From: Peribacillus simplex
GTDB lineage: Bacteria > Bacillota > Bacilli > Bacillales > DSM-1321
Length of the DNA: 64,000 nt
Direction: 5' to 3'
Assembly (NCBI RefSeq): GCF_030123325.1
Contig: NZ_CP126106.1
Coordinates: forward strand, 1,144,001 to 1,208,000
A program made the position numbers and the translations under genes. Below, in pieces: positions 8,288 to 16,949 of the stretch; within the stretch, counting starts at the first letter, position 1, and every line of letters begins with the position of its first letter. The notes below the pieces were generated by a model. It did not search any database. It saw only the letters and a list, made by a program, of their open reading frames with translations, and had not been told where the DNA came from.

Positions 8288-9406
8288 CTAGAAAATGGCT
8301 TTCATTCCGTTGAGGGTTTTCAGCTGCTTGACATTTTCGAGCACCTCGTTGGTCAGGTCCGCCTTTTTAATGATCGGTGTGCTTCGTAAATCTTCTATGA
8401 AGCTTTCATTCGTGAACCAATCAAAGGAATGGGGAGGAAAGAAAAGTTGATCATCCCATGCATCATGTAGAGTGGGGCTGTAGACTTTATCATCTTTTGA
8501 CGTGGATGCATCAGAGGTATATATGCTTCCCCAGTAATCCTTTCTGGAACCAGTGTGGGGTATCTCTTTTGTAAATTGGCCAACACCGCGAAAAACCGCC
8601 GGATGCTGAAATAGGAGCCCATATAATAATTTCCCCGTTTCAATCCGCTGTTTCGGGTCGGCAAAGCGTTCGATGGTAAGGCCTGTCAAGTTATGAAGCC
8701 CTTTTTGCTTGTTTGCATAAGGAAAGATCACTTTCATGAAGCCTAAGTACTCCTGAAGCTGAAAATCAAGCCTGCGGAGGATTTCACCATGACGGGTGCG
8801 CTTTAAGATCCTTTCCTGAAGCATTCTTTGTTCATTAATGATAAGGGCCGTTGTCAAAAGGGGTGAATGGGGACCTTCGATGAAAGATTCCCAAATCGGG
8901 GCCATGAATCTTGAAATGCGGAATACTGGAAAATACCTTCTTAGCGGAAGTTCTTTTTGTTTAGAATGTTCATATAAAAGAAGCTGGGGGAAGGCATCTG
9001 CAAATATGGCCGAATTGGCGCGCTCAAGGAACAGGAAAAATTTCTGCCGTTCGGCTCTGTCAAGGAGATGGGTCATGGTTGAACTTTTCAAGTCAGTCAT
9101 ATGGTATCCTCCATTCCTCGAAACCATATGTGCTAAAAAGGCCCAATGGACCTCTGGATTACGATTGTAAAAGGCAAGATATGCTTGTGTTCTTGTAATA
9201 TTGTTCCGGTTCAAGGCAGCCGTCTCGGTTCGAATGCTTTTTATAAGGGCGGTTTCCTCAGGAAAAAATGCTTTCGACTCATCAAAAGGCTGAAAGAGCT
9301 CTTTTTGTAAACTGGATTTTAGCGTGTCATATCTTTCGGCATCGATGATGGGTTTTGTTTTGACAGGGTGTTTGCCCATCAGCTTCTGCAAATATTGGGA
9401 AAGCAT
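8288..9406 (-). CDS. DUF2515 family protein (YppC-like), 372 aa
   Basis: Matches the DUF2515 family exemplified by B. subtilis YppC, of unknown function. Visible family traits are the early TRTQAYLAFYNRNPEVHWAF segment (about residues 73-92), the HMVSRNGGYHMTDL motif, and the late HTGSRKDYWGSIYT segment. No signal peptide or clear membrane spans. The start is preceded by GGTGATT. It follows a 57-aa membrane protein gene and precedes a small unknown gene on the same strand. Confidence 0.85.
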   Translation of the reverse strand: MLSQYLQKLMGKHPVKTKPIIDAERYDTLKSSLQKELFQPFDESKAFFPEETALIKSIRTETAALNRNNITRTQAYLAFYNRNPEVHWAFLAHMVSRNGGYHMTDLKSSTMTHLLDRAERQKFFLFLERANSAIFADAFPQLLLYEHSKQKELPLRRYFPVFRISRFMAPIWESFIEGPHSPLLTTALIINEQRMLQERILKRTRHGEILRRLDFQLQEYLGFMKVIFPYANKQKGLHNLTGLTIERFADPKQRIETGKLLYGLLFQHPAVFRGVGQFTKEIPHTGSRKDYWGSIYTSDASTSKDDKVYSPTLHDAWDDQLFFPPHSFDWFTNESFIEDLRSTPIIKKADLTNEVLENVKQLKTLNGMKAIF

Positions 9407-9457
9407 ACAATCACCACGAATGTTTTTCGATCATTATATGCAGAGCCGTCAAGAAAG

Positions 9458-9479
9458 GGGCGTTGCATTTGCAACGCCC
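9458..9479 (-). terminator. intrinsic terminator after the 57-aa gene
   Basis: Perfect 9-bp stem GGGCGTTGC / GCAACGCCC with a four-base loop, followed on the minus strand by CTTTCTTG. It lies between the 57-aa gene and the DUF2515 gene, so the latter probably has its own promoter or depends on read-through. Confidence 0.65.
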
Positions 9480-9490
9480 TAAAGGTGATA

Positions 9491-9664
9491 TCATCGGTTA
9501 TTTTTCTTCTTCTTTTCCCAGTACAATAAAATATAATAAACGATCCAGAAAAGAAACACAGGAATGAAGGATAAAAATCTATATTGGACCGGTACGGCAA
9601 ATAAGATGAATATGGATGAAAATAAAAAGGGAACTGCTAGGAGTATATATTTTCTCCATTGCAT
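9491..9664 (-). CDS. small membrane protein, 57 aa
   Basis: Short gene starting MQWRKYILL and ending EKKKKNNR. Two hydrophobic segments (about residues 6-24 and 30-48) suggest a two-span membrane protein with a basic C-terminal tail in the cytoplasm. The start is supported by a near-perfect TAAGGAGGT seven bases upstream. An overlapping 73-codon frame in another phase has no such site and was not preferred. No function is known. Confidence 0.75.
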   Translation of the reverse strand: MQWRKYILLAVPFLFSSIFILFAVPVQYRFLSFIPVFLFWIVYYILLYWEKKKKNNR

Positions 9665-9739
9665 ATGCTGAACCTCCTTAGGTTACGTCATCCTTATAAG
9701 AATAAAGGATTATCCAGCAATAATCTAGAAAAGTCGCAA

Positions 9740-9769
9740 TTGACAAAGCTATGTAAAACGTAGTAATCT
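9740..9769 (+). promoter_or_regulatory. sigma-A-type promoter of the bmr leader
   Basis: TTGACA at 9740-9745 and TAATCT at 9764-9769 with an 18-base spacer. It precedes the leader peptide by about 50 bases and would produce a leader of roughly 400 bases before bmrC. Confidence 0.6.
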
Positions 9770-9821
9770 TTAAATATAAGTTAAATATTACCAATAATTA
9801 TTGAAAAAGGAGGCGAACGTC

Positions 9822-9899
9822 ATGACTAAATCAGTTAAGCACAGTGATGTCACAATTGAATATCATACGTCCGCCTGCCCTGGGACCTTGTCTTTCTAG
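9822..9899 (+). CDS. bmrB-like leader peptide, 25 aa
   Basis: A 25-codon frame (MTKSVKHSDVTI... ending GTLSF) with an excellent AAAAAGGAGG site. In B. subtilis the bmrCD exporter genes are preceded by bmrB, a small leader gene whose translation controls transcription attenuation when antibiotics stall ribosomes. Position, strong ribosome site and the two downstream terminators fit that role here, although the peptide is shorter than BmrB. A small hairpin overlaps its stop codon (CCTT-GTCT pairing with AGACAAAGG). It is regulatory by inference; the peptide itself probably has no function. Confidence 0.65.
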   Translation: MTKSVKHSDVTIEYHTSACPGTLSF

Positions 9900-9937
9900 A
9901 CAAAGGATTCAACGTAACGTGTTCATTGATCATTTTT

Positions 9938-9975
9938 AAAGCGCAGGTGTGGAGTTTTCGCGGCCTGCGCTTTTA
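9938..9975 (+). terminator. leader attenuator 1 of bmrCD
   Basis: Stem AAAGCGCAGG / CCTGCGCTTT (10 bp) followed by TTTTA. It lies 38 bases after the leader-peptide stop and before bmrC, as expected for an attenuator. The leader peptide's CGCCTGC stretch could pair with the 5' arm as a competing fold. Confidence 0.75.
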
Positions 9976-9995
9976 TATGTGTTCATTACGCATCT

Positions 9996-10027
9996 AAAAA
10001 GCTTCCGCTAATTGGCGGGGGCTTTTT
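9996..10027 (+). terminator. leader attenuator 2 of bmrCD
   Basis: Second stem of 13 pairs, AAAAAGCTTCCGC with GCGGGGGCTTTTT, loop TAATTG. It is a strong terminator 20 bases after the first. The tandem arrangement upstream of the exporter genes suggests tight default termination. Confidence 0.75.
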
Positions 10028-10179
10028 GGCATTTGGGGTACAGGTGCATAAGCATCCTTTCCATATAAATGATAGGAGGAATTTTAAATGAGACGAAAGA
10101 CAATGGAAAACTTATGGCAACCCGGAGATCCAGAAAGCGGTTAGCGAGTGAAAGGTTTGAACAAAAGGGAGGGGAATTC

Positions 10180-11931
10180 ATGTTTGCGATTTTTAAAAAG
10201 CTGTCCTGGTTCTTTAAAGAACAGTGGCGGCGTTATACCTTGGCGATTTTATTTCTGTGCCTGGTGAATATCCTGGAGGTTATCCCGCCAAAACTCGTCG
10301 GGAATGCCATCGATGATATGAACAATGGCAGCATGACACAGGAAGGGGTCATGAAATACGTTATTTATTTGCTCATGGTACTGAGCGGCAGTTACCTATT
10401 TGGTTATTTATGGAGTTATCTGTTATTCGGCGGCGGTAACCTGGTCGAACGAAAGCTAAGGTCTGGATTTATGGGCCATTTGCTGAAAATGACGCCGACG
10501 TTTTATGAAAAAAACCGTACAGGGGATTTAATGGCAAGGGCAACCAATGATTTAAAAGCAATATCCCTCACTGCTGGTTTTGGGATATTGACGCTCGTTG
10601 ACTCGGTGCTGTTCACCATTACGGTTGTGGTCATGATGGGAGCCACGATCAGCTGGGAGTTGACGATTGCGGCGGTGCTGCCGCTGCCGATCATGGCAGT
10701 GATGATGCAAATTTACGTGAAGAAAATTTACAAACGATTTACGGATGCACAAGCAGCTTTTGGTACTTTAAATGACAAGGTCCTGGAATCCATTTCAGGC
10801 GTCCGTGTTATCCGGGCCTATGTCCAGGAGCGGGAAGACGAAAAGCGATTTGATGAAATGACAGAGGATGTATATCGCAAAAATCTGGCCGTGGCAAGAA
10901 TCGACGCACTCTTTGATCCGACAATCAGCATTATCATCGGCATCAGTTATTTAATCGGGTTGGGTTACGGGGCTTATCTTGTGTTTCAACAGGCCATAAC
11001 GCTTGGCGGACTTGTTTCGTTCAATGTGTACCTAGGCATGTTAATTTGGCCGATGATAGCGGTGGGTGAACTGATCAATGTCATGCAAAGGGGAAATGCC
11101 TCGCTAGATCGTGTTCAAAATACCCTTTCATATGAAGCGGATGTGAAAAATTCATTGGGTTTGAAGAGTATTCAAAAACCGGGAAATATCCAATTCAATT
11201 CAGTGTATTTTACATACCCGTCCTCAACGGTTGTGAATCTATCCAATATTTCCGTTCAGCTTGAGTGCGGTCAAACATTGGGGATAGTGGGGAAAACAGG
11301 GAGTGGAAAAACGACATTCGTGAAGCAATTGCTGCGGGAATATCCTAAAGGAACAGGTGAAATCGCTTTTGCAGACATGCCGCTGGAGGAACTGAACCTT
11401 GAAGATATTCGTAAATGGATCGGCTACGTTCCACAGGACCATTTCTTATTCTCGAAGTCTGTTAGGGAAAATATCTTATTCGGTAAAATGGATGCAACGG
11501 AAGAGGAACTGTCTGAAGCTATCCGGCTTGCGGATTTTGAGAAGGACTTAATGATGCTGCCCAACCGTCTTGAGACACTTGTCGGTGAGAAGGGTGTCGC
11601 CCTATCTGGAGGGCAAAAGCAGAGGATCTCGATTGCCAGGGCACTGATCAAAGATCCGGAAATCCTTATATTGGATGATTCCTTATCCGCTGTAGATGCA
11701 AAAACGGAAACGACAATCATCGAAAATATCCAAAATGAACGTGCAGGAAAAACGACGATCATCACAACCCATCGCTTATCAGCCGTTCAGCACGCGGACA
11801 GAATTATCGTGTTGGACAATGGAGAGATCATCGAAGAGGGGACTCATGCGGATTTACTGCAAAAGGATGGCTGGTATAGAGAGCAATTTGAACGACAGCA
11901 GGTTGACGAAGGGACGGAGGTGAAGGCATGA
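10180..11931 (+). CDS. bmrC: heterodimeric multidrug ABC exporter subunit BmrC (YheI)
   Basis: Half of an ATP-driven drug efflux pump in the cytoplasmic membrane. A six-helix type I exporter domain (about residues 1-310) is followed by a nucleotide-binding domain with Walker A GKTGSGKTT and signature LSGGQKQR. The Walker B is LILDD, with Asp in place of the catalytic Glu, the expected degenerate site of BmrC. A longer open frame begins at 10069, but ATG 10180 follows GGGAGGGG and gives 583 aa, close to the 585 aa of B. subtilis BmrC. Its stop overlaps the bmrD start (ATGA), so the two are translationally coupled. Confidence 0.93.
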   Translation: MFAIFKKLSWFFKEQWRRYTLAILFLCLVNILEVIPPKLVGNAIDDMNNGSMTQEGVMKYVIYLLMVLSGSYLFGYLWSYLLFGGGNLVERKLRSGFMGHLLKMTPTFYEKNRTGDLMARATNDLKAISLTAGFGILTLVDSVLFTITVVVMMGATISWELTIAAVLPLPIMAVMMQIYVKKIYKRFTDAQAAFGTLNDKVLESISGVRVIRAYVQEREDEKRFDEMTEDVYRKNLAVARIDALFDPTISIIIGISYLIGLGYGAYLVFQQAITLGGLVSFNVYLGMLIWPMIAVGELINVMQRGNASLDRVQNTLSYEADVKNSLGLKSIQKPGNIQFNSVYFTYPSSTVVNLSNISVQLECGQTLGIVGKTGSGKTTFVKQLLREYPKGTGEIAFADMPLEELNLEDIRKWIGYVPQDHFLFSKSVRENILFGKMDATEEELSEAIRLADFEKDLMMLPNRLETLVGEKGVALSGGQKQRISIARALIKDPEILILDDSLSAVDAKTETTIIENIQNERAGKTTIITTHRLSAVQHADRIIVLDNGEIIEEGTHADLLQKDGWYREQFERQQVDEGTEVKA

Positions 11932-13946
11932 AGGTCGTAAAGAAACTTTTTAACTATGCTGCCTTTTATAAAAAATTGATCATTGGCGCCCTGATCATGT
12001 TGGCACTTTCGGTAGCGGCCGATTTAACGGGTCCTTTCGTTGCCAAGAAAATCATCGATTCACATATACTTGGCATCGAATCCACCTGGTATGAAGCGGG
12101 TAAAGGAAAAGATGCTGTTGAGTATGATGGAAATTGGTATAAACGGGCTGATTACTTTGCAAAAGGGGAGAAGAAAGGCAGGGAAGTCCATGTTCTGCAG
12201 GTAGGCAATCAATTTGTCTTCGTTAATGAAGCTGTCCCTATCGATGGGCGCAGAACCTTGGAGAACCAATCGTTGATCATCAAGAAAGACGGGGAAGAAC
12301 AGCGTACGCAAGCAGTGAAATTGACGAATAAGGAAGTGATGCGGTTTTACCAACCGGAAATCCCGCGGATCATTAAGCTTGTGGCCTTTTATTTTAGTCT
12401 TGTCATCCTTTCCTCCATTTTTCAATATGGGCAGAGTTATTATTTACAGAAAGCGGCGAACCGTATCATACAGAAAATGCGAAATGATATTTTTACGCAT
12501 ATTTCCCGTCTGCCGATACGTTATTTCGATAATATGCCAGCAGGGAAAGTTGTAGCCAGGGTCACTAATGATACGGAAGCGATCCGGGAATTATACGTAA
12601 CCGTGCTCGCCAACTTCTTCTCGAGTACGATTAATATTTTCGGGGTTCTGATTGCTTTGTATATTTTGGATCCACTAGTCGGTACCATTGGTCTTTTACT
12701 TATTCCGATCATCGTTATCTGGACGATGGTATACCGTAAATTCGCCTCGAAATATAATCACATCATTCGGGAACGGGTCAGCGATATTAATGGGATGATC
12801 AATGAATCCATCTCTGGAATGAGCATCATCCAGGCATTTGGGCGTGAAAGGGAGACGAAGCAATCTTTTGAAAATCTGAACAGGGAGCATTATTCCTATC
12901 AAAATAAAATGCTTCATTTGAATTCGTTGACGGGCGGAAACTTGATTGGTGTCATTAAGGTTTTGGCGCTAATGGCATTCGTCTGGTATTTCGGCGGGAT
13001 ATCCCTTACAGCGAGTTCAGCCATTTCTTTAGGGATGATGTATGCAATTGTTGATTTGATCAGCCGCCTGCTTCATCCGCTTCACGGGATCGTCAATCAG
13101 TTCGCTAACCTTGAACAGGCACTTGTTGCAGGGGAGCGGGCATTCAGTTTATTGGATGAGCAGGGACTGGCAGTCAGTGATGAAAATATGTCCAGATACA
13201 AAGGAAATGTGCAATTCGAAAATGTTTCTTTTGGTTATAAAGAGAATGAATATGTGTTAAGGGACATTTCCTTCTCCGCTAAACAAGGGGAAACGATTGC
13301 TTTAGTTGGCCATACTGGGTCAGGAAAAAGTTCCATAATGAATTTATTGTTCCGTTTTTATGACAGCAGTGAAGGGCAAATTAAAATCGATGGCACGAAT
13401 ATATTGGATATCCCCCATCAGACGCTTAGGGAGCATATGGGAATCGTCCTTCAAGATCCCTATTTATTTACTGGCACCATCGCTTCCAATATCAGTCTGA
13501 ATCATAAAGGCATCACAAGGGAAATGGTTGAAAAATCATTAAGGGATGTAGGGGGGGACAAAGTGTTGAAGCATCTTCCTTTAGGGTTGGATGAACCCGT
13601 GATCGAAAAAGGGGGAACGTTGTCTTCCGGACAGCGGCAGCTAATCTCTTTTGCTCGTGCTCTTGCATTCAATCCTGCCATTTTGATTCTGGATGAAGCG
13701 ACAGCAAGCATCGACACTGAAACCGAGGCAATTATCCAGGAGGGAATGGAAGTGCTGAAAAAAGGGAGAACGACATTCATCATTGCCCATAGACTTTCCA
13801 CGATAAAAAATGCCGACCTAATTCTTGTACTGGATAAAGGGAGGATTGCTGAGCAAGGTACACATGAAGAATTAATGGAGTTAAAAGGGAAGTATTATCA
13901 AATGTATGAACTGCAGGCTGGACCGCATAAAGGCATGGCTGGCTGA
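11928..13946 (+). CDS. bmrD: heterodimeric multidrug ABC exporter subunit BmrD (YheH)
   Basis: Partner of BmrC. Between the first and second membrane helices it carries a large extracytoplasmic insertion (about residues 45-135), as in B. subtilis BmrD (673 aa; here 672). The nucleotide-binding domain has Walker A GHTGSGKSS, signature LSSGQRQL, and a complete Walker B with catalytic Glu (ILILDEATASID). It therefore supplies the active hydrolysis site of the dimer. It overlaps bmrC by four bases. Confidence 0.93.
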   Translation: MKVVKKLFNYAAFYKKLIIGALIMLALSVAADLTGPFVAKKIIDSHILGIESTWYEAGKGKDAVEYDGNWYKRADYFAKGEKKGREVHVLQVGNQFVFVNEAVPIDGRRTLENQSLIIKKDGEEQRTQAVKLTNKEVMRFYQPEIPRIIKLVAFYFSLVILSSIFQYGQSYYLQKAANRIIQKMRNDIFTHISRLPIRYFDNMPAGKVVARVTNDTEAIRELYVTVLANFFSSTINIFGVLIALYILDPLVGTIGLLLIPIIVIWTMVYRKFASKYNHIIRERVSDINGMINESISGMSIIQAFGRERETKQSFENLNREHYSYQNKMLHLNSLTGGNLIGVIKVLALMAFVWYFGGISLTASSAISLGMMYAIVDLISRLLHPLHGIVNQFANLEQALVAGERAFSLLDEQGLAVSDENMSRYKGNVQFENVSFGYKENEYVLRDISFSAKQGETIALVGHTGSGKSSIMNLLFRFYDSSEGQIKIDGTNILDIPHQTLREHMGIVLQDPYLFTGTIASNISLNHKGITREMVEKSLRDVGGDKVLKHLPLGLDEPVIEKGGTLSSGQRQLISFARALAFNPAILILDEATASIDTETEAIIQEGMEVLKKGRTTFIIAHRLSTIKNADLILVLDKGRIAEQGTHEELMELKGKYYQMYELQAGPHKGMAG

Positions 13947-13988
13947 ACAAAGAATAAGGATGGATAATCAAGATCAAACTATAATGAG

Positions 13989-14006
13989 GGTGCCGTAATC
14001 GGCACC
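13989..14006 (+). terminator. hairpin after bmrD
   Basis: Perfect 7-bp stem GGTGCCG / CGGCACC with loop TAAT, 43 bases after the bmrD stop. The following bases are only weakly T-rich, so termination may be partial. Confidence 0.5.
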
Positions 14007-14023
14007 TTCAAGCGAAATTGTTG

Positions 14024-14046
14024 ATAATAGTAATCATTACGATATA
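14024..14046 (+). promoter_or_regulatory. Zur box upstream of rpmE2
   Basis: Palindrome TAGTAATcATTACGA (14028-14042) closely matches the Bacillus Zur operator core TCGTAATnATTACGA with one mismatch. It lies about 30 bases before the rpmE2 start. B. subtilis ytiA/rpmE2 is known to be Zur-repressed, so derepression under zinc starvation is expected. Confidence 0.8.
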
Positions 14047-14072
14047 CCTATACTGAAGATGAGGTGATAATA

Positions 14073-14321
14073 GTGAAACAAGAAATTCATCCCGATTATC
14101 GGCAAGTGGTATTCATGGATACCAACAGTGGGTATAAATTTTTGACAGGCTCCACGAAAACGTCAAATGAAACGATCGAGTGGGAAGACGGCCAAACGTA
14201 TCCATTATTAAAAGTGGAAGTCAGTTCAGATACGCACCCCTTTTATACCGGAAAGCAAAAGTTTGCTGAAAAAGGCGGACGGGTGGATCGCTTCCTGGAT
14301 AAATATAATATGAAGAAATGA
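14073..14321 (+). CDS. rpmE2: zinc-independent ribosomal protein L31 type B
   Basis: Alternative large-subunit protein L31 (YtiA) that replaces the zinc-containing L31 when zinc is short. The 82-aa product has the family start KQEIHPDYRQVVFMD and the GSTKTS segment, and contains no cysteine, so the zinc ribbon is absent as in type B. The GTG start at 14073 follows GAGGTGAT; an upstream in-frame start is rejected. Regulation by the overlapping Zur box fits the role. Confidence 0.95.
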   Translation: MKQEIHPDYRQVVFMDTNSGYKFLTGSTKTSNETIEWEDGQTYPLLKVEVSSDTHPFYTGKQKFAEKGGRVDRFLDKYNMKK

Positions 14322-14326
14322 GAGTC

Positions 14327-14356
14327 AGGCCATCGGGAAATCGATGGTCCTTTTTT
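14327..14356 (+). terminator. terminator of rpmE2
   Basis: Stem GGCCATCG / CGATGGtCC followed by TTTTTT, six bases after the rpmE2 stop. Confidence 0.8.
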
Positions 14357-14370
14357 ATAAATGATGAAAT

Positions 14371-14397
14371 AAAAAGGGTGCCAAATATGAGGCACCC
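14371..14397 (-). terminator. terminator of metI-metC
   Basis: Stem GGGTGCC / GGCACCC with an eight-base loop, followed on the minus strand by TTTTTATTTC, about ten bases past the metC stop. Confidence 0.8.
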
Positions 14398-14407
14398 ACT
14401 ACTTTAA

Positions 14408-15589
14408 TTATTTTGCAGCAATTGCTTCCCCTTTAGCAATATTTACGAGGGCCGCATCGAAGTCCTTGATTATATCGTCCGGATTTTCAAGTCCGACAGA
14501 GAGGCGGAGCAAGCTGTCCGTGATGCCTCGCTTTTCCCTTTCATCAGCAGGCATGGCAGCATGGGACATTTTGGCCGGGTAGGATAATATGGATTCGACC
14601 GCTCCTAGGCTTACGGCAAAAACAGGGAGCTCGACAGTGTTCACGAAGGAACGGAAGACTTCCTCACTTTCCAATTCAAATGATAGGACCGCCCCCGCTC
14701 CAAGTGACTGGCCTTTCTGGATGGCGTGCTGTGGATGATCGGAAAGGCCGGGATAATACACTTTTTTCACCAAGGGCTGCTCCTTTAAGTAGGCTGCAAT
14801 CTTTTCTGCACCTTTTTGGGAGTGCTCCATTCTAACTGACAAGGTTTTCAGGCCTCTCATTACAAGCCAGGCATCCTGGACACCAAGGACCGCTCCAAAG
14901 GAGTTTTGGAGGGAACCGAGTCTTGCTGCCAATTCCGGATCTTTCACTACTGCAAGCCCAGCTACCACATCACTATGTCCGGATAAAAACTTCGTCGCGC
15001 TATGAAGGACAACATCAGCGCCCAGATTCAGCGGTTTTTGCAATGCCGGCGTCAGGAATGTGTTATCAACAAAACTTAAGGCACCTGCTTTTTTTGCGAT
15101 ATCACATACGGCTTGAATATCGGTCACTTTAAGTAACGGATTTGAAGGCGTCTCGATGTATATGGCCCTGGTATTAGGCTGAACGGCCGCTTTGACGCTT
15201 TCAAGGTCCGTCATGTCAACGAAGGTATGCTCAATATTGAAACGCGTCAATACACTAGTGACCATCCTGAACGTTCCGCCATACACATCTTCGGAAATGA
15301 CGATATGGTCTCCGGCAGACAACAGCAGGAAAGCTGTTGAAATGGCAGCCATACCTGATGAAAAGGCAAAGCCGTGAGTGCCTTCCTCAAGTTCGGCAAT
15401 GATGTCTTCCAGCGCCTCGCGAGTTGGGTTCCCGCTTCTGCTGTAATCATATTTGCCGAATTGATCGATATCGGATTGATGGAAAGTCGATGCGTGCTGA
15501 ATGGGGACACTCACACCGCCCGTTGCCGGATCGAATTTATGTTGATTATGAAGTAATCTGGTTTCAAAGCTAAAATCATGATCTGTCAT
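14408..15589 (-). CDS. metC: cystathionine beta-lyase
   Basis: PLP-dependent trans-sulfuration enzyme expected to cleave cystathionine to homocysteine in methionine synthesis. 393 aa, Cys/Met metabolism PLP family: the PLP lysine lies in HSATKFLSGHSD (about residue 198), with the SGMAAISTAF phosphate-binding segment near 80. B. subtilis MetC has 390 aa and sits directly after metI, as here. The four-base overlap with metI implies one operon under the SAM riboswitch. Beta- versus gamma-lyase activity cannot be settled from sequence alone; the neighbourhood supports MetC. Confidence 0.9.
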   Translation of the reverse strand: MTDHDFSFETRLLHNQHKFDPATGGVSVPIQHASTFHQSDIDQFGKYDYSRSGNPTREALEDIIAELEEGTHGFAFSSGMAAISTAFLLLSAGDHIVISEDVYGGTFRMVTSVLTRFNIEHTFVDMTDLESVKAAVQPNTRAIYIETPSNPLLKVTDIQAVCDIAKKAGALSFVDNTFLTPALQKPLNLGADVVLHSATKFLSGHSDVVAGLAVVKDPELAARLGSLQNSFGAVLGVQDAWLVMRGLKTLSVRMEHSQKGAEKIAAYLKEQPLVKKVYYPGLSDHPQHAIQKGQSLGAGAVLSFELESEEVFRSFVNTVELPVFAVSLGAVESILSYPAKMSHAAMPADEREKRGITDSLLRLSVGLENPDDIIKDFDAALVNIAKGEAIAAK

Positions 15590-16698
15590 CGTAGTGCCTC
15601 CCTTTTTACATGTGCGAATGCTTGCTGTAAGTCCTGGATCAAATCATCGCTGTCCTCGATACCGACTGAGAAGCGGAGCAGGCGATTACAAACTCCATTT
15701 GCGGTTCTGACTTCAAGCGGTATATCGGCGTGCGTTTGTGTAGCAGGATAGGTGATGAAGCTTTCGACTCCTCCAAGGCTTTCTGCAAACGAAATTAATG
15801 AGAGCGATTGTAAAAATGGGTTGACCGCCGATTCATCAATGATACGGAATGAAATCATGCCGCCTCTGCCGGGATACAATACGTCCGTGACACAATCATG
15901 TTCCGACAAGTAATCTACAAGTATCTTGGCATTCTTTTCATGACGCTCCATCCGCAATGCCAATGTTTTCATTCCGCGCATCAACAGCCAAGAATCGAAT
16001 GGGCTCAAGACAGCTCCAGTACCGTTATGATGGAAGGCGAGAGCATCACATAATTCAGCGCCGCTAGCAACGATCAGTCCGGCGAGCACATCATTATGAC
16101 CACCGAGATACTTGGTTGCGCTGTGAATAACGATATCCGCTCCAAGCAGGATGGGTTGTTGAATAAGAGGCGTGTAAAAAGTGTTATCAACGATTAACAA
16201 TAAATTATGTTGTTTAGCCAATGCGGCAACGGCGCTAATATCCGTTTCCTGCATAAGAGGGTTAGTGGGAGTTTCGATGAAGATGGCTTTCGTGTGAGGA
16301 GTGATGGCTTTTTCGATATCCTCCAAACAACAAGTGTTTACATAGTCACACTGCAACCCCCATTTTTTAAAACCTTGTTCTAACAGACGATATGTACCGC
16401 CATAAAGATCTTCGCTGACAATCCATGCATCACCTGATTTAAAAAGGGCGAGGATAGTGGAAATGGCGGCCATTCCTGAACTGCAGGCATAACCTTGGTC
16501 GCCTTTTTCCAGATCGGCGATGGAACGCTCCAATAATTGGCGTGTAGGATTACCTGTCCTTGTGTAGTCGAATCCCGTCGATTGGCCAATTCCTTCATGG
16601 CGAAATGCTGTTGAAAAGTATACCGGCGGATTGACTGTTCCTGTCGCCGTTTCGCTGCGGTTTCCTAATTGAGCAAGATATGTTTCAGTTTTATACAT
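15586..16698 (-). CDS. metI: cystathionine gamma-synthase / O-acetylhomoserine thiolyase
   Basis: First PLP enzyme of the operon, joining an activated homoserine with cysteine (or sulfide). PLP lysine in HSATKYLGGHND; phosphate-binding SSGMAAISTI segment; 370 aa versus 373 in B. subtilis MetI. The ATG at 16698 is chosen because AAAGGAG lies 11 bases upstream; the GTG at 16707 is too close to that site. It is the first gene after a SAM-I riboswitch, so it should be expressed when S-adenosylmethionine is low. Confidence 0.9.
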   Translation of the reverse strand: MYKTETYLAQLGNRSETATGTVNPPVYFSTAFRHEGIGQSTGFDYTRTGNPTRQLLERSIADLEKGDQGYACSSGMAAISTILALFKSGDAWIVSEDLYGGTYRLLEQGFKKWGLQCDYVNTCCLEDIEKAITPHTKAIFIETPTNPLMQETDISAVAALAKQHNLLLIVDNTFYTPLIQQPILLGADIVIHSATKYLGGHNDVLAGLIVASGAELCDALAFHHNGTGAVLSPFDSWLLMRGMKTLALRMERHEKNAKILVDYLSEHDCVTDVLYPGRGGMISFRIIDESAVNPFLQSLSLISFAESLGGVESFITYPATQTHADIPLEVRTANGVCNRLLRFSVGIEDSDDLIQDLQQAFAHVKREALR

Positions 16699-16730
16699 GG
16701 TTTTCACTGCTCCTTTGAGTTATATAAAAT

Positions 16731-16897
16731 AAAAAAAGTCTTCTTTAAGAAGAAGACTTTGATTAAGTAGGGACGAGTCATTCTTCTTATCTTCCAAGTT
16801 CATAAACTTGTGGAATTAGCACCTTTTCATTGGTTTGAAACAAATGAAGGTTGCTGAGGTGTCATCGGGCCATTCCCTCTACCTCTCTCGATAAGAG
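16731..16897 (-). ncRNA. SAM-I riboswitch (S-box) of metI-metC
   Basis: Minus-strand leader with the S-box signature: CTCTTATCGAGAG at the 5' end of the aptamer, then GGTAGAGGGAATGGCCCGATG, followed by ACACCTCAGCAACC. It ends in a strong terminator, AAAGTCTTCTT / AAGAAGACTTT (16735-16760), followed by TTTTTATTTTATA. With SAM bound the terminator forms and met genes are shut off. Lies 33 bases before the metI start. Confidence 0.95.
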
Positions 16898-16920
16898 TTT
16901 AGATTATTCAATTTCTTTTG

Positions 16921-16949
16921 AATTTACTATATATACAAAATACTGTCAA
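16921..16949 (-). promoter_or_regulatory. promoter of the metI riboswitch transcript
   Basis: Minus-strand TTGACA (16944-16949) and TAAATT (16921-16926) with a 17-base spacer, about 25 bases upstream of the aptamer. Sigma-A type. Confidence 0.7.

Noticed and set aside
9379..9600. 73-codon minus-strand frame
   Set aside because: It overlaps, in another frame, the 57-aa membrane gene at 9491-9664, which has the far better ribosome site, and it runs through that gene's terminator.
10069..10179. N-terminal extension of BmrC by 37 residues
   Set aside because: The extension is low-complexity and basic, and the strong ribosome site lies directly before ATG 10180, which gives the family's normal length.
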